From assembly GCA_029432775.1 (NCBI GenBank), contig JAROAZ010000032.1, positions 1 through 60,955 of the forward strand: 60,955 nt of DNA. The letters are read 5' to 3'. Below, in pieces: positions 59,986 to 60,955 of this stretch. Source of the DNA: Pontiellaceae bacterium B12227. GTDB taxonomy: Bacteria > Verrucomicrobiota > Kiritimatiellia > Kiritimatiellales > Pontiellaceae. The notes below the pieces were generated by a model that searched no databases, had not been told where the DNA came from, and saw nothing but the letters and a program-made list of their open reading frames with translations. The position numbers and the translations under genes are program-made. The stretch's first letter is position 1. Each line of letters opens with the position of its first letter.

Positions 59986-60339
59986 TCATGCCGCCGCCGA
60001 ATGGAGCATCCGCCGTTCCGTTCCGTAGACCGATTCGGCCATGCTTTCCAGCGCTTCCGCTTCTCCCTGGGCGGAGAGACAGTCGGAGCTGCCATACAGT
60101 GCCCGTTTACCGGTTGAAACCGAGCAGGCCAGAGCATGGTAGCGGAGTGCGATTTCATACAGGCCCAAACGATAATAGAGCCATCCGGCGCGTTGCATCA
60201 CGTGGTACGAAGTAGTTGCTTCGCTCATGATTTTCCGGTGGATATTGAGGGCACCGAAAAGGTCGCCCCGCTCTTCTGCCTGGACCGATTCCGCCCAGCG
60301 TTCACTCCGAAAAACAACCCGGTTGCGTGTACTGCTCAT
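59986..60339 (-). CDS. Small helical protein, paralogue A
   Basis: 117 residues from MSSTRNRVVFRSERWAES; AAAGGAAG lies before this ATG and the Met eight codons upstream is not used. It is made of TPR-like helix pairs (AEERGDLFGALNIHRKIM; AGWLYYRLGLYEIALRYHAL). Paralogue B at 60418 shares the same blocks. The family is unknown to me; the TPR style suggests a protein-protein adaptor. The tail after ALACS differs from B. Confidence 0.7.
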   Translation of the reverse strand: MSSTRNRVVFRSERWAESVQAEERGDLFGALNIHRKIMSEATTSYHVMQRAGWLYYRLGLYEIALRYHALACSVSTGKRALYGSSDCLSAQGEAEALESMAESVYGTERRMLHSAAA

Positions 60340-60357
60340 TGGATGCTTCCTTTCTTT

Positions 60358-60372
60358 TTCCAATCGTTGGAA
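60358..60372. repeat. TTCCA palindrome in the leader of paralogue A
   Basis: TTCCAATCGTTGGAA, an exact family copy between the shared upstream dyad (60392-60410) and the start codon of paralogue A. Paralogue B has no copy at the matching position. Confidence 0.8.
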
Positions 60373-60391
60373 CAGAAGTTAGCAGATGATG

Positions 60392-60410
60392 CCTTAAGCC
60401 GGGATTAAGC
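60392..60410. promoter_or_regulatory. Upstream dyad of paralogue A (CTTAA-N7-TTAAG)
   Basis: CCTTAAGCCGGGATTAAGC. Paralogue B has CCTTAAGCTGAGATTAAGC at 60778-60796. The dyads lie 52 and 51 bases before the two start codons, so sequence and spacing are both conserved. It is likely an operator or promoter element shared by the two genes. Confidence 0.6.
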
Positions 60411-60417
60411 CCGTTTT

Positions 60418-60726
60418 TTATTCGGCCGGTTCATCCAGGGAACAGGATGCTTCCAGAGCGGCCAGGCATTTTTTGATTTCGTGCAAGGGCCAATCATCCT
60501 TCGAGATCGAACAGGCCAGCTCATAATAGCGAAGCGACACATCATACAGTTCCAGTCTGTAGTAGAGCCATCCGGCGCGCAGCATCACCGCATACGAAGG
60601 CGCCTCTTCGCTCAGAAGGTCCTGATGAATTTCAAGCGCTTTGACAATGTCGCCCTGCTCTTCCGCCCGGCGCGACGCAGCCCACCGCTCCTGTCGCATT
60701 GCATCCTGACTTTCCACTATATCCAC
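60418..60726 (-). CDS. Small helical protein, paralogue B
   Basis: 102 residues. I chose a GTG start at 60726 because AAGG precedes it, the distance to the conserved ERWA block (15 residues) is the same as in paralogue A, and the shared upstream dyad then keeps its spacing. An ATG at 60807 would run through the dyad. Two TPR-like helix pairs are visible (AEEQGDIVKALEIHQDLL; AGWLYYRLELYDVSLRYYEL). Unknown function. Confidence 0.65.
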   Translation of the reverse strand: MDIVESQDAMRQERWAASRRAEEQGDIVKALEIHQDLLSEEAPSYAVMLRAGWLYYRLELYDVSLRYYELACSISKDDWPLHEIKKCLAALEASCSLDEPAE

Positions 60727-60777
60727 ATCCGGCAACCTTGGTGTTTCCCCAGTTACAAACAGATCTATCAGACTGTA

Positions 60778-60796
60778 CCTTAAGCTGAGATTAAGC
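60778..60796. promoter_or_regulatory. Upstream dyad of paralogue B (CTTAA-N7-TTAAG)
   Basis: CCTTAAGCTGAGATTAAGC, 17 of 19 identical to the dyad of paralogue A at 60392-60410, 51 bases from the proposed GTG start. Confidence 0.6.
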
Positions 60797-60850
60797 GCTT
60801 TAAGCATCTACATCCGCAGATACACGGCCCGGAGGACCATGCTACGTAGA

Positions 60851-60882
60851 ACGGTGCTCTGCACTAATGGCGCTGACTTAAG
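60851..60882 (+). repeat. 32-bp dispersed repeat, copy 2
   Basis: It matches 2761-2792 at 28 of 32 positions in the same orientation and ends AATGGCGCTGACTTAAG. No transposase is near. It is followed 25 bp later by the REP-like copy B. Confidence 0.55.
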
Positions 60883-60906
60883 GATTTCACCCTAGAATTG
60901 CCGGTG

Positions 60907-60936
60907 CGACGGGGCAGGCCAGAGGCCTGCGGTACG
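60907..60936. repeat. REP-like palindromic repeat, copy B
   Basis: The reverse complement of the element at 9-38 with a changed loop: GCAGGC-CAGAG-GCCTGC, flanked by CGACGGG and GGTACG. The compensating symmetry marks it as a structured repeat, not a coding remnant. Confidence 0.65.
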
Positions 60937-60955
60937 TTTCCCGTATCGCCCGCTT

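Larger units (their letters stand above)
531..60372. repeat. Dispersed palindrome family TTCCARNNNYTGGAA (23 exact TTCCA-N5-TGGAA copies)
   Basis: By eye I find TTCCA-N5-TGGAA at 531, 2209, 6856, 7864, 11559, 13136, 13741, 20451, 23528, 29072, 29516, 30331, 30960, 34242, 35256, 38656, 49505, 50483, 54559, 55260, 55283, 59916 and 60358 (start positions, each 15 bp). All but 20451 and 38656 also have a purine at position 6 and a pyrimidine at position 10. One-mismatch relatives lie at 9219, 10192, 12255, 21713, 28565, 30992, 35239, 46217, 49871, 49954, 49982 and 53598. Nine exact copies are intergenic although only about 7% of the window is. The function is unknown. Confidence 0.9.

Overview
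This window looks like chromosomal DNA of a Gram-negative member of the PVC superphylum, most probably a Kiritimatiellota/Lentisphaerae-type bacterium. That assignment is inference. It rests on S8 proteases ending in DxDxDG tails, a Planctomycete/Verrucomicrobia-style sigma factor with a membrane anti-sigma partner, a Tad pilus locus built with FHA and PEGA proteins, a pyrophosphate-type phosphofructokinase, and lipid A genes lpxB and lpxI. Genes are dense (about 93% coding by my tally) and on both strands. I found no rRNA, tRNA or CRISPR array.

Layout. 0-5 kb: two exported subtilisin-like proteases, with repeat debris between them. 5-9 kb: pheT, a DUF1223 protein and rpsD with a long structured leader. 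9-12.3 kb: an Xre/RES toxin-antitoxin pair, an MFS transporter and a helical exported protein. 12.3-30 kb: an efflux district with two paralogous tetR-outer membrane factor-adaptor-RND pump operons, two MATE pumps and, between the pumps, an ECF sigma / Cys-rich anti-sigma / Cys-rich exported peptide cassette. 29.8-31 kb: a PaaX-like (Cas2-fold) gene flanked by 40-bp nested palindromes that match best as inverted repeats, plus a third copy that still carries the end of a lost paralogue. 31-35.3 kb: an SLC12-type cotransporter, gmk, yicC and a DUF192 gene. 35.3-46.2 kb: a minus-strand Tad/Flp pilus operon of twelve genes, starting with a 55-residue pilin-like gene. 46.3-52.7 kb: trpB, an STN-trypsin protease, an azoR-trpF-gluQ run, and an aldolase fused in frame to an integrase N-terminal fragment. 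53-61 kb: lpxB, lpxI, an ankyrin membrane protein, pfp, a homocysteine-methyltransferase-like gene, a NagD-like phosphatase and two paralogous small helical proteins sharing one upstream dyad.

The strongest unexplained signal is a palindrome, TTCCARNNNYTGGAA. I counted 23 copies matching TTCCA-N5-TGGAA exactly, where about 0.06 would be expected by chance. They occur in genes and between genes, they are over-represented between genes, and some or their close variants sit in terminator hairpins. The second candidate is the palindrome-bounded PaaX/Cas2-fold gene, which has the shape of a small mobile element.
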